Of a stretch of 64,000 nt of DNA, positions 16,825-24,810 are shown one piece after another. Within the stretch, counting starts at the first letter, position 1. Every line of letters begins with the position of its first letter. The stretch spans positions 1 through 64,000 of the forward strand of contig UQZS01000001.1 of the NCBI GenBank assembly GCA_900545625.1. Reading direction: 5' to 3'. The translations under genes and the position numbers were made by a program. Source of the stretch: an uncultured Oscillospiraceae bacterium (GTDB lineage: Bacteria; Bacillota; Clostridia; Oscillospirales; Acutalibacteraceae). The notes beneath the pieces are model-generated. The model was not told where the DNA came from, searched no databases, and worked only from the letters and a program-made list of their open reading frames with translations.

Positions 16825-17862
16825 ATGCAATACCAAGAAAGAACGGAACTTTCGCAGGTGCTCTCCGTTTTACCGCCTCGCCTGCAGGAAATGCTGCGAC
16901 GCATGAATGAAAAAACGGCAGACACACTTTCCGAGATACGGCTGCGCTGCGGTCGACCCATAGTTCTGGTCACACCGCAAAACGCATATTTCCTGACAAA
17001 GAGCGGTAAAACGACCTGCATTTGTACGGATAATTTACCAACCATATCTGAATCGGAGATCTCAGACATTGTTGCACGTGCCTGTGGCTTTTCGGTACAC
17101 AGCCATCAGGAAGAACTAAAAAACGGATTTCTGACGCTGCCAGGTGGGCACCGTATCGGTGTTTGCGGCACCGCCGTGCGGCAAAACGGCTGTATAACAG
17201 GGATCCGCAGCCCGACAGCTCTAAATATACGTATTGCGCGGAGGATCAAAGGCGCTGCGCATGAGGTGTTGAACGCCTGCTTTCAAGCAGGCTTGCAGAA
17301 TATCCTTTTGGCCGGGCCCCCAATGAGCGGAAAAACGACCGTACTGCGGGATCTGGCTCTCCAAATCTCACTGGGCTTTTCCGGGAAGCTTTATACCTGT
17401 GCTGTGATCGATGTGCGCAGCGAGCTGTTCCCGGCAGGTCTTGACGGTGCGCTTTCTACTGCATTTTTGGGTGACGTCCTGTATGGGTATGAAAAAGCAG
17501 AGGGTATCGCACAAGCCGTGCGGACACTGTCACCGGATATGATCTTCTGCGACGAGATCGGCTCAAGTGACGACGCAAAGGCGATTTTAGAAGGCTGCCG
17601 CAGCGGGGTGCACTTTGCGGCTACGGCACATGCTGAGTCGCCGGAAGATCTGGAAAAGAAAGCAGGAATACGGGACCTGCTTGCCGATGGGTGCATAACT
17701 ACCGTCCTATTTTTAGGAACAGGAGCAAACGTCGGCAGGATCCGCAAGACGGTTCAGGTTGGTGAACGGGATGCTCAAAACGATCGGACTTTTTCTGATT
17801 CTGGCAATATGCGTGTGGACGGGCGCGTATTTTTCCGCACGGGTGCGCAGACGCCCGCGTGA
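16825..17862 (+). CDS. spoIIIAA: Stage III sporulation protein AA (ATPase)
   Basis: The mother-cell ATPase of the SpoIIIA-SpoIIQ feeding-tube complex, related to secretion ATPases. It is 345 residues with Walker A GPPMSGKT at about 164-171 and a Walker B-like DMIFCDEIGSSDDAKAI. GAGGTGA precedes ATG 16825. The family core ends around VLFLGTGANVGRIRKTVQV, after which about 30 extra residues run through the start of spoIIIAB in another frame, giving a 92-base overlap. The other seven spoIIIA genes follow in the standard order. Confidence 0.94.
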   Translation: MQYQERTELSQVLSVLPPRLQEMLRRMNEKTADTLSEIRLRCGRPIVLVTPQNAYFLTKSGKTTCICTDNLPTISESEISDIVARACGFSVHSHQEELKNGFLTLPGGHRIGVCGTAVRQNGCITGIRSPTALNIRIARRIKGAAHEVLNACFQAGLQNILLAGPPMSGKTTVLRDLALQISLGFSGKLYTCAVIDVRSELFPAGLDGALSTAFLGDVLYGYEKAEGIAQAVRTLSPDMIFCDEIGSSDDAKAILEGCRSGVHFAATAHAESPEDLEKKAGIRDLLADGCITTVLFLGTGANVGRIRKTVQVGERDAQNDRTFSDSGNMRVDGRVFFRTGAQTPA

Positions 17863-18283
17863 AATCAAACGGTTCATCCGGTTGTTCACGGCGATACAAA
17901 GCGAGATCGAATTTGCACTCCGTCCAACGGATGCGCTGCTTAGAAAGCTGGCCGCGCAAAGTGAATTTTCAGACTTCCGCTTTTTACAGACGGTAAATCA
18001 ACTGTTTCAAAACGGTGCGTCCCTACAGCATGCATGGGAGAAAGCTGCGGAGGAGCTGCAAAAATCCGGGATACTGCAGCAAGAGGAGATAACGCTCATC
18101 CGATCTTTTTGTTCTGCTTTCGGCAATACAGATCGAGCCGGACAACGTGCGAATTGCATGTATTTCATTGCTCAGTTAGAGTCGGTTGAAGCAACTGCGC
18201 TTACGGCAAGTCGAAAAAAAGGCGGGCTTTACCGTATGCTCGGCGTGCTCGGCGGCATTTTTCTTGTAATTCTCTTTTTGTAG
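17771..18283 (+). CDS. spoIIIAB: Stage III sporulation protein AB
   Basis: SpoIIIAB is a membrane protein of the SpoIIIA complex with resemblance to type II secretion GspF. The 170-residue product starts MLKTIGLFLILAICVWTGAYF, one N-terminal membrane helix followed by the conserved RRRPREIKRFIRLF segment, and ends in a second helix (LGVLGGIFLVILFL). ATG 17771 is chosen by alignment with the usual SpoIIIAB N-terminus; a TTG at 17759 is in frame. The gene begins inside the end of spoIIIAA. Confidence 0.92.
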   Translation: MLKTIGLFLILAICVWTGAYFSARVRRRPREIKRFIRLFTAIQSEIEFALRPTDALLRKLAAQSEFSDFRFLQTVNQLFQNGASLQHAWEKAAEELQKSGILQQEEITLIRSFCSAFGNTDRAGQRANCMYFIAQLESVEATALTASRKKGGLYRMLGVLGGIFLVILFL

Positions 18284-18300
18284 CGGCGGACGGAGGATAT

Positions 18301-18495
18301 ATGGAAATTGAGTTTATTTTTAAAATAGCCGCGATCGGCATTATCGTTGCGCTTCTCAATCAGGTGCTGTCCAAATCGGGACGAGAGGAATACGCCATGC
18401 TGACCGTCCTTGCGGGAATCATTCTGATTGCCGTCATGCTTTTGCCGCAGTTGAGCAGCCTGTACGATATCGTTCGGTCGACGTTTGATTTGTAA
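18301..18495 (+). CDS. spoIIIAC: Stage III sporulation protein AC
   Basis: A 64-residue membrane protein with two predicted helices (IAAIGIIVALLNQVL and YAMLTVLAGIILIAVMLL), the normal size and pattern of SpoIIIAC. It forms part of the membrane channel between mother cell and forespore. ATG 18301 follows GGAGG, and spoIIIAD starts two bases after the stop. Confidence 0.94.
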   Translation: MEIEFIFKIAAIGIIVALLNQVLSKSGREEYAMLTVLAGIILIAVMLLPQLSSLYDIVRSTFDL

Positions 18496-18497
18496 CG

Positions 18498-18881
18498 ATG
18501 CTGAAGATCGTAGGGCTGTGTATAGCGGCACTCGCCGTTATCATTGTTTTAAAAAATGTTCGGTCAGAGTACGCCTTTTTTCTCAAGCTCGCCGTACTGC
18601 TGCTCATCGGTATACCCGTAATCGGCCTTGCCGCGGAGGCGATCGACCAACTGCAAGCCTTGGGTGCGCAAGCAGGTATGGATAGTGATGTACTCAAGCT
18701 GTTGGTGAAAGCGTTAGGAATTTGTCTGACAGCGCAGCTTGCGGCGAATCTCTGTCAGGACAGCGGGGAATCGGCGTTGGCTTCCGCCGTGGAGCTTTTG
18801 GGACGCGGTGCGATCCTCTTGATGGCATTGCCGCTTGCAGCACAGTTGATCTCTTGGAGCCTTACATGGATAGACGTATAA
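18498..18881 (+). CDS. spoIIIAD: Stage III sporulation protein AD
   Basis: A 127-residue membrane protein with several helices, including a paralogous SpoIIIAC-like front half (MLKIVGLCIAALAVIIVLKNVRSEYAFFLKLAVLLLIG) and the conserved LLVKALGICLTAQLAANLCQDSGESALASAVELLGR segment typical of SpoIIIAD. Its last 16 bases overlap the spoIIIAE start, suggesting coupled translation. Confidence 0.94.
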   Translation: MLKIVGLCIAALAVIIVLKNVRSEYAFFLKLAVLLLIGIPVIGLAAEAIDQLQALGAQAGMDSDVLKLLVKALGICLTAQLAANLCQDSGESALASAVELLGRGAILLMALPLAAQLISWSLTWIDV

Positions 18882-20005
18882 AATCAAGAATCCCGAAATA
18901 TATACTTCTTGTGGCTTTGATCGGCGTTTTATTCTTTGCCAGTGTTGTTCCCGCTTGCGCGGCTGAAAGCGATCTAACCGAAGCTGAAGCCGTTTATTCG
19001 GAGCTATATGATGCATTAGACGATCAAACGGAAGAAGCGCTCGAAGAGATCGGCATTGCCTCCGGGAGTTATGAGGAGCTGTCCTCGCTTTCGCCGCGGA
19101 AGGTCGTAACGGCGATTTTAGATATTCTGAACGGAAAAGCGGCGCAGCCGCTTCGCTGCATCGGTTTTGTCTGTGCTTTTTTGGTGCTCGGCGCTGCGGC
19201 AGACGGCTTCTTGGAGAAAAAAGAAACGATACGCACGGTATTTTCCCTGTTTTGCGTGCTGTGGATCGTATTGACCGTTTTGCAGCCGATCACAGAAAGC
19301 ATTGCGCAAGCGCTTTCCGCAGTGGAGCTCGGCGCAGATTTTCTGTTTGCCTACATACCCGCCTTTGCGGGCGTTATCGCTATGAGCGGCAAGCCGCTGC
19401 TTTCCGCCGCATACAGTTCCGTGATGCTGGGGCTTTCCAATCTGCTGTCCTTCATCAACGGTAAGGCGCTGCTGCCGCTTGTGCAAGTGTTTTTTTTACT
19501 GCATATCGTCTCGTCCCTGCACGAAAAATATGCTTTTGATTCGATTGCCGCTTTCCTGAAGCGTGCTGTCTGTATCGTACTCGGCTTCGGCTCTACGATT
19601 TTTACAGGCCTTTTATCTATTAAAGGAGCACTTGCCGCTTCCGGTGACAGCGTAACAGTGCGCGGTGTCAAAATGCTTGTCAGCGGTACGCTGCCCGTCG
19701 TCGGCAGTACGCTTTCGGAGGCGTATACCTCCGTGCTCGGTTCCATGGGGCTGATCCAAAACGCAGTCGGTGTGTTTGGGATCATTGTGATCGTCTTAAT
19801 GCACCTTCCCGTCATTCTCGAATTGCTTTTGTGGTACCTTGCGCTTATGTTTGCGGCAGCGATCGGCGGCGTACTCGGTCAGACGCAGGTGAAAAAGCTG
19901 CTGGAAGGGATCGCCGCCACCGTATCGCTTGTCAATATTTTCGTGATATTTAACGGATTTCTGCTGGTGATCTCCACAGGCGTGATCTTGCAGTTCAAAG
20001 GATAG
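18866..20005 (+). CDS. spoIIIAE: Stage III sporulation protein AE
   Basis: The largest membrane component of the SpoIIIA complex, 379 residues. It has an N-terminal signal peptide (ILLVALIGVLFFASVVPACA) and about seven further helices. The open frame starts upstream at 18722 within spoIIIAD, but ATG 18866 gives the signal peptide directly and follows TTGGAGCC. SpoIIIAE is required for forespore gene expression after engulfment. spoIIIAF follows two bases after the stop, with its ribosome binding site inside spoIIIAE. Confidence 0.93.
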   Translation: MDRRIKSRIPKYILLVALIGVLFFASVVPACAAESDLTEAEAVYSELYDALDDQTEEALEEIGIASGSYEELSSLSPRKVVTAILDILNGKAAQPLRCIGFVCAFLVLGAAADGFLEKKETIRTVFSLFCVLWIVLTVLQPITESIAQALSAVELGADFLFAYIPAFAGVIAMSGKPLLSAAYSSVMLGLSNLLSFINGKALLPLVQVFFLLHIVSSLHEKYAFDSIAAFLKRAVCIVLGFGSTIFTGLLSIKGALAASGDSVTVRGVKMLVSGTLPVVGSTLSEAYTSVLGSMGLIQNAVGVFGIIVIVLMHLPVILELLLWYLALMFAAAIGGVLGQTQVKKLLEGIAATVSLVNIFVIFNGFLLVISTGVILQFKG

Positions 20006-20007
20006 AA

Positions 20008-20457
20008 ATGAATACCATTCAAAGCTGGTCAGTAACCATATGTGTTTTTTCCATTCTGGTTTTGCTGTTTCGGATGTTGTTCCCCTCAGGCAATGTCAAG
20101 AAAGCGGGTGAGACCATCATTTCTCTTCTGATGGTTTTTATGCTGATTTCTCCCTTTGCCGAATTCTTAAGCGCCGGAGAGCTGACCTTTCCGCAGATAC
20201 AGGAAGAAGACATATACGATGTCGGGCAGGAACAAGTCTATGCGCATACGCTGGAAACGACGATCACCGAACAGCTTTCCAGTGCGGGGATCGAAGTGGA
20301 GGACCTCACGCTGGAAACGGAGTTGGACGAAGAAAACTATTTGGTGCTTTCGTCGGTACGACTTGTGACCGCTTCTGAAAAAAGCGATGGTGAGATCTGC
20401 GCCTGTTTGGAAACCTCCCTTGGGATACCGGCTGAAATCATAACGATCGAAAGGTGA
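20008..20457 (+). CDS. spoIIIAF: Stage III sporulation protein AF
   Basis: A 149-residue protein with two N-terminal membrane helices (WSVTICVFSILVLLFRMLFP and IISLLMVFMLISPFAEFL) and a soluble C-terminal domain, the SpoIIIAF layout. The soluble part is expected to be a ring-building domain. AAAGGA upstream lies in the end of spoIIIAE. Family assignment rests on layout and on position between AE and AG. Confidence 0.9.
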   Translation: MNTIQSWSVTICVFSILVLLFRMLFPSGNVKKAGETIISLLMVFMLISPFAEFLSAGELTFPQIQEEDIYDVGQEQVYAHTLETTITEQLSSAGIEVEDLTLETELDEENYLVLSSVRLVTASEKSDGEICACLETSLGIPAEIITIER

Positions 20458-20461
20458 GTAT

Positions 20462-21004
20462 ATGGAGGCGCTGCAAAGAATAAAAGCACGCTTAAAAACC
20501 GAAAAAAAGGTTTGGATCCCTGTGTGCATCGGCATTCTTGCGATTTTTCTGCTGGCGCTATCCGAATTTCTGCCGCAGGGACAGACAGAAAATACGGAAA
20601 ACACGGTAAGCACCGAAAGTGAGGACGCCTATTGCGAGGCACTGGAAAGCCGATTGGCCGCTGTGATCTCAGAGGTAGAAAACGCCGGACGCGTGCGCGT
20701 TTTGCTCACACTGGAAGGCTCATCCGAAACCGTTTACGCAACCGACGTGAGCGTCCAAAGCGACCGCGACGGCGACACCGTTTCGGAAAGCAGAGATTCG
20801 GAGTATGTGCTGATTGACGGCTCCGGGGGCGACGCAGGCATGGTGCTGCGCACGCAGACACCAAAAGTGCAAGGTGTGATCGTCGTTTGTGACGGTGCAG
20901 ATCTACCGGAGGTAGCAAGCGCGGTCACGCAGGCGGTCAGTACCGCGCTCGGCGTGGGCACAGATCGGGTCAGCGTATTGAAAATGAAACCTGAGGAGGA
21001 ATAA
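20462..21004 (+). CDS. spoIIIAG: Stage III sporulation protein AG
   Basis: A 180-residue single-pass protein with a membrane helix at about residues 19-37 and an intermembrane ring-forming domain. The conserved ESRLAAVISEVENAGRVRVLLTLEGSSETVYA and PKVQGVIVVCDGADLPEV segments are typical of SpoIIIAG. In Bacillus this protein forms a large ring in the channel. GTGAG precedes the ATG four bases after the spoIIIAF stop. Confidence 0.93.
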   Translation: MEALQRIKARLKTEKKVWIPVCIGILAIFLLALSEFLPQGQTENTENTVSTESEDAYCEALESRLAAVISEVENAGRVRVLLTLEGSSETVYATDVSVQSDRDGDTVSESRDSEYVLIDGSGGDAGMVLRTQTPKVQGVIVVCDGADLPEVASAVTQAVSTALGVGTDRVSVLKMKPEEE

Positions 21005-21006
21005 AT

Positions 21007-21534
21007 ATGTCAAAAACCATCAGCAAACGCCAAATCGTCTTTTTCGGTCTGGTCATCGCGCTCGGCGCAGCGCTGTATGTGAATTGGTATTATACACGTC
21101 CGGTCAATGAGATCCAGCAAAGCGTACAGGCGGAAACGACAGCCGAAGCCAACCTCGGGCAGGCGCAATACGTCAATGCCGAGGGCGGGGAGGATTATTT
21201 CGCAACGGCAGAGCTTAACCGCTCCAAAGCATTGGATGAAGCCAAGGCGACCTTACAGGCGGTGATCGATGATTCGGCGGCGGACGCCGAAAGCAAACAG
21301 GATGCGCAGGCTGCGCTGGAAGCTCTTTCGGAAAACATCAAAATCCAATCCGAGATAGAGAATCTCATCACCGCCAAAACCGGCGGAAAGGCGCTTGTTT
21401 CGCTCGGCGATACGGCAGAAGTGATCTTAGCGGCAGGCACGCTCAATGACACGACAGCCGTACAGGTCAAAGAGATCGTCATCAATAAAACAGGGCTTTC
21501 GGCAGAAAAAATTACGATAGTTGAAGCAAAATAG
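21007..21534 (+). CDS. spoIIIAH: Stage III sporulation protein AH
   Basis: A 175-residue protein with one N-terminal membrane helix (IVFFGLVIALGAALYVNWYYT) and a YscJ/FliF-like domain containing the SKALDEAKATLQAVIDDSAADAES and VSLGDTAEVILAAGTLNDTTAVQVKEIV segments. In other spore formers its extracellular domain meets SpoIIQ from the forespore. It closes the operon, and a new promoter begins within one base of the stop. Confidence 0.94.
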   Translation: MSKTISKRQIVFFGLVIALGAALYVNWYYTRPVNEIQQSVQAETTAEANLGQAQYVNAEGGEDYFATAELNRSKALDEAKATLQAVIDDSAADAESKQDAQAALEALSENIKIQSEIENLITAKTGGKALVSLGDTAEVILAAGTLNDTTAVQVKEIVINKTGLSAEKITIVEAK

Positions 21535-21562
21535 TTGAGTATTTTGCAGTTTGTGGTATAAT
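21535..21562 (+). promoter_or_regulatory. Sigma-A promoter of the Asp23-nusB unit
   Basis: TTGAGT (21535-21540), 16 bases, TATAAT (21557-21562), extended -10 TGG. It begins directly after the spoIIIAH stop and separates sporulation from housekeeping transcription. Confidence 0.78.
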
Positions 21563-21588
21563 AGGGAAAAGAAAGGTGGGCTTTCCCT

Positions 21589-21960
21589 ATGAACACAAAT
21601 GAGAAAACCGCCGGCGGCGAGATCGTAATTTCAAATGATGTGATCGCCTCGATCGCGCTCAATGCTGCGAAAGACGTGGAGGGCGTAAGCGCTTTTGTTC
21701 CCAAAACGCCGGATCTGATTTCCCGCCTGCGCAAAAGCGAGTGCGGCGAGAAAGCGGTTCGTGTGTTTAATCTCGACGGCAGTGTGCGTGTTCACATCTA
21801 TTTGCGTGTGAAAAGCGGCACAAATATTCAAACGGTCAGCAGCGCCGTACAGCGCAGCGTCAAAAACGCCGTGCAAAGCATGACAGGCAAGGTTGTAGGC
21901 GAGGTAAACGTCAGCGTGCAGGGGATCGACTTTGACGCCGACAGCACCGCCGGAGCATAA
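21589..21960 (+). CDS. Asp23/Gls24 family protein (YqhY-like)
   Basis: A 123-residue member of the Asp23/Gls24 family. It begins with the GGEIVISNDVIASIALNAAKDVEGVSAF motif and continues with VRVHIYLRVKSGTNIQTVSSAVQRSVKNAVQSMTG, both typical. The neighbour of nusB in Firmicutes is the YqhY type, linked in Bacillus to control of acetyl-CoA carboxylase. AAAGGTGG precedes ATG 21589. Function here is inferred from family and position. Confidence 0.9.
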   Translation: MNTNEKTAGGEIVISNDVIASIALNAAKDVEGVSAFVPKTPDLISRLRKSECGEKAVRVFNLDGSVRVHIYLRVKSGTNIQTVSSAVQRSVKNAVQSMTGKVVGEVNVSVQGIDFDADSTAGA

Positions 21961-21961
21961 A

Positions 21962-22006
21962 CCAAACATTCGGCTCTCCGCAAGTTCGGGCGGAGGGCTT
22001 GTTTGG
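21962..22006 (+). other. Imperfect hairpin between the Asp23-family gene and nusB
   Basis: CCAAAC (21962-21967) pairs with GTTTGG (22001-22006), and CTCCGC (21975-21980) pairs with GCGGAG (21990-21995), with bulges between. Only a short CTTTT follows, so it may be a weak attenuator rather than a terminator. Confidence 0.45.
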
Positions 22007-22024
22007 CTTTTACGGGAGGAACAT

Positions 22025-22444
22025 ATGACAAGGAGCGAAGAAAGAGAACAGGCGTTCATCTTGATATTTGAAAAAGCATTCAATATGGATGTACCCGAGG
22101 ATGACATCATCGGATTTGCAGCGGAAGCGCGGCTTATGGAACCGACTGTATTTTCTACTTATCTTTTTAAGCAGGTGTACGAAAAGCTCGCAGAGATAGA
22201 CGCCGTGATCGAGCAATATGCCATTGGATGGAAAAAAGAACGGATTTCTAAGGTGGCGCTTTCTGTTTTGCGGCTCGCCATTTGCGAGATTTTATTTGTG
22301 GATTCCGTGCCGAGCGGCGTTTCCGCCAATGAGGCGGTAGAACTTGCCAAGAAATACGCCACGACGGACGACGCCTCTTTCATCAACGGCATTCTCGGTA
22401 CTTTTATCAGAAGCAGGGAACAAGATGCTGTATCTCGGGATTGA
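22025..22444 (+). CDS. nusB: Transcription antitermination factor NusB
   Basis: NusB binds boxA RNA with NusE/S10 and supports antitermination of rRNA operons. The 139-residue protein has the all-helical NusB pattern: an N-terminal SEEREQAFILIFEKAF, then WKKERISKVALSVLRLAICEILF, and the closing VSANEAVELAKKYATTDDASFINGILG. ATG 22025 follows GGGAGGA. The frame stays open upstream to 21932 but without a ribosome binding site. Its last 20 bases overlap the next gene. Confidence 0.94.
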   Translation: MTRSEEREQAFILIFEKAFNMDVPEDDIIGFAAEARLMEPTVFSTYLFKQVYEKLAEIDAVIEQYAIGWKKERISKVALSVLRLAICEILFVDSVPSGVSANEAVELAKKYATTDDASFINGILGTFIRSREQDAVSRD

Positions 22445-23375
22445 TACGAGCAATTACACCACTTCCGCCGCCTTGTATGACAGTGATAATAGCACCGTGG
22501 TACAGCAGAAGATGCCGCTTCCCGTCAAAAAAGGGGAACGGGGGCTTCGGCAAAGCGATGCTGTGTTTCACCATACGGTGCAGCTGCCGCAAGTGCTCGA
22601 AAAGCTGCTGTGCGACCATTCCGTATATTTGGACGGCGTCGGCGTCTCTGTGTTCCCCCGGCGTGCGGAAGGCTCCTATATGCCCTGCTTTTTGGCCGGA
22701 AAATCCGCCGCAAAGGCTGTCGGTCTTGCCGGTGCGATCCCTTGCTTTGAAGTATCGCACCAAGAGGGGCATATTGCCGCGGCACTGTATTCTGCCGACG
22801 CATTTGAGCTAATTCAAGCAACGTTTTTAGCGTTCCATGTTTCAGGCGGAACGACAGAAGCACTGCTCGTTACACCGCATAAGAGCCACATTTTTGAAGC
22901 ACGCTGTGTTGCCCGTTCGCTTGATCTCCATGCCGGTCAGGCGGTCGACCGCGTCGGGGTGATGCTCGGACTTGATTTCCCGTGCGGACCTGCTTTGGAA
23001 AGCCTTTCCATCCAAAGCAAACGCACTTTTTCCATAAAGCCGACGATGAAAGGCGTAAATTGCTGCCTTTCGGGTGTGGAAAATCGCTGTCTGGCCATGT
23101 TTTCCGCTGGAGAACCGGCGGCTGATATCGCGAAATTTTGCATAGAAAGTATCCGTGCAGCGCTTGAGGGCATGCTGCAAGCGCTTTTACGCGAATATGG
23201 AAATCTTCCTATTCTGTTTTCCGGCGGTGTTTCCTCCAATCGCACGCTGCAAAGCTATTTTTCTGAAAAATACGGCGCAAAATTTGCCGAACCTGCTTTC
23301 TCTGCAGACAATGCCGCAGGCGTCGCCGTACTTGCCGCACTGTATCACAAAGGATATGAATCATATGCTGTATGA
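22425..23375 (+). CDS. TsaD/Gcp-like paralogue (M22 glycoprotease family)
   Basis: A 316-residue ASKHA-fold protein of the TsaD/Gcp family. It begins MLYLGIDTSNYTTSAALYD and keeps the HxxxH metal motif (SHQEGH, about residues 110-115) and HVSGGTTEALL. It departs from the GIETSCDDT start of the essential tRNA t6A enzyme and is slightly shorter, so it is more likely a clostridial paralogue than TsaD itself; a canonical tsaD should exist elsewhere. Its role is unknown. It overlaps nusB by 20 bases and xseA by 11 bases, so it belongs to this housekeeping operon. Confidence 0.82.
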   Translation: MLYLGIDTSNYTTSAALYDSDNSTVVQQKMPLPVKKGERGLRQSDAVFHHTVQLPQVLEKLLCDHSVYLDGVGVSVFPRRAEGSYMPCFLAGKSAAKAVGLAGAIPCFEVSHQEGHIAAALYSADAFELIQATFLAFHVSGGTTEALLVTPHKSHIFEARCVARSLDLHAGQAVDRVGVMLGLDFPCGPALESLSIQSKRTFSIKPTMKGVNCCLSGVENRCLAMFSAGEPAADIAKFCIESIRAALEGMLQALLREYGNLPILFSGGVSSNRTLQSYFSEKYGAKFAEPAFSADNAAGVAVLAALYHKGYESYAV

Positions 23376-24585
23376 CGCTCCGTTGGTTTTGTCGGTCGCA
23401 CAGCTCAACCGCTATGTAAAGTCCAAAATGGATGCCGACGAAAATTTGAATCATATTTTTCTGGTCGGCGAGATCTCTAATTTCAAGCATCATACCTCCG
23501 GGCACCTCTATTTTACGCTCAAAGATGAGGATGCACAGGTGCGCGCCGTAATGTTTCGAAATGCAGCGGCACGCCTTCGTTTTCAAGTATCTGATGGGAT
23601 GCGCGTGCTCGTGCGCGGGCGTGTATCCTTATATGAAGCCGGCGGCTCTTATCAGGTATTTGTTGACGATATGCAGCCGGATGGTGCCGGTGCACTTAGT
23701 CTTGCATTTGAACAGTTGAAGGAAAAACTTGCGCGGGAAGGTTTGTTTGACCCTGCACATAAGCGGTCGTTGCCGCGTTTTCCGCGTACCGTCGGCGTGA
23801 TCACCTCAGAAACGGGCGCCGCCGTGCATGATATTTTACATGTTTTGCAGCGTCGTTTTCCGTCGGCACAGGTCGTTTTTGCACCGGTCGCCGTGCAAGG
23901 GGAAGAGGCACCTGCACAAATCATCGAGGTGCTCGACACGTTCAATCGTCTGCAATGTGCCGACGTTTTGATCCTGGGACGCGGCGGCGGCTCGGCGGAG
24001 GACCTTTGGGCGTTTAACAATGAGCATCTCGCGCGTGCTGTATACCGCTCCAAAATTCCCGTAATCTCCGCTGTAGGGCATGAAACGGATTTTACGATCT
24101 GCGATTTTGTTGCCGACCTGCGCGCTCCGACACCCTCGGCAGCCGCTGAGCTTGCCGTACCTGACCGCATGGCTCTTCAAACACAGCTTTTGCAAACCAC
24201 GGCACGTTTGAATTCGGCTATGTATGACAGTATTTCCAATCGTCGCAATATACTTACTGTGCTATGCAGCCGCGGAGCCTTTCGCCAACCACAGCTCTTT
24301 TTCGACGAAAAACGCATGCGGCTGCTTATGGTTACAAACGCATTGCAAAGTTTGCAGCAATCAAGCTTTCATGCCGCGCGCGCAAAGCTCGGCGAATTGG
24401 CTGCAAAGCTGCAATCTTTAAGCCCGCTTGCCGTGCTTGCACGCGGCTATGTGCTTGCAAGCGACCACAGCGGCGCACCGATCAAGTCCGTTGCCGCCCT
24501 GCACGAAGGCGATCCGCTGTATGTACGTCTTGCCGACGGAACGGCGGATTGCACGATCACGGGCATCCACCCACTTAACGTTTAA
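23365..24585 (+). CDS. xseA: Exodeoxyribonuclease VII large subunit
   Basis: The catalytic large subunit of exonuclease VII, which degrades single-stranded DNA from both ends. An OB-fold at about residues 8-100 (LSVAQLNRYVKSKM, HTSGHLYFTLKDEDAQVRAVMF) precedes the catalytic domain with RFPRTVGVITSETGAAVHDILHVL, LGRGGGSAEDLWAFNNE and SAVGHETDFTICDFVADLRAPTPSAAAEL. Length is 406 residues. ATG 23356 and ATG 23365 are both in frame; the second lies ten bases after AAAGGA and is preferred. The gene overlaps the previous one and is followed by xseB. Confidence 0.94.
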   Translation: MLYDAPLVLSVAQLNRYVKSKMDADENLNHIFLVGEISNFKHHTSGHLYFTLKDEDAQVRAVMFRNAAARLRFQVSDGMRVLVRGRVSLYEAGGSYQVFVDDMQPDGAGALSLAFEQLKEKLAREGLFDPAHKRSLPRFPRTVGVITSETGAAVHDILHVLQRRFPSAQVVFAPVAVQGEEAPAQIIEVLDTFNRLQCADVLILGRGGGSAEDLWAFNNEHLARAVYRSKIPVISAVGHETDFTICDFVADLRAPTPSAAAELAVPDRMALQTQLLQTTARLNSAMYDSISNRRNILTVLCSRGAFRQPQLFFDEKRMRLLMVTNALQSLQQSSFHAARAKLGELAAKLQSLSPLAVLARGYVLASDHSGAPIKSVAALHEGDPLYVRLADGTADCTITGIHPLNV

Positions 24586-24597
24586 TGAGGAATGCAC

Positions 24598-24810
24598 ATG
24601 GAAAAGATGACTTATGAACAAGCGGTTGCAAGACTTGAGGAGATTGTAAAGCTACTGGAAAGCGGTACCGCTTCGCTGGATGATTCGCTCCAGCTTTTTG
24701 AAGAGGGAACACACCTTGCGGCGTTTTGCAGCAAGACGCTTGACGCTGCCGAGCAGAAGATCCGTACGCTTTCTGAAGTGCAGCACGAGACAGAAGGTGA
24801 CGAGATATGA
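24598..24810 (+). CDS. xseB: Exodeoxyribonuclease VII small subunit
   Basis: The small, all-helical partner of XseA, 70 residues, with the typical MTYEQAVARLEEIVKLLESG and LDDSLQLFEEGTHLAAFCSKTLDAAEQKI pattern. ATG 24598 is seven bases after GAGG (24587-24590); the earlier ATG at 24592 is too close. Its stop overlaps the ispA start by four bases (ATGA). Confidence 0.94.
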   Translation: MEKMTYEQAVARLEEIVKLLESGTASLDDSLQLFEEGTHLAAFCSKTLDAAEQKIRTLSEVQHETEGDEI

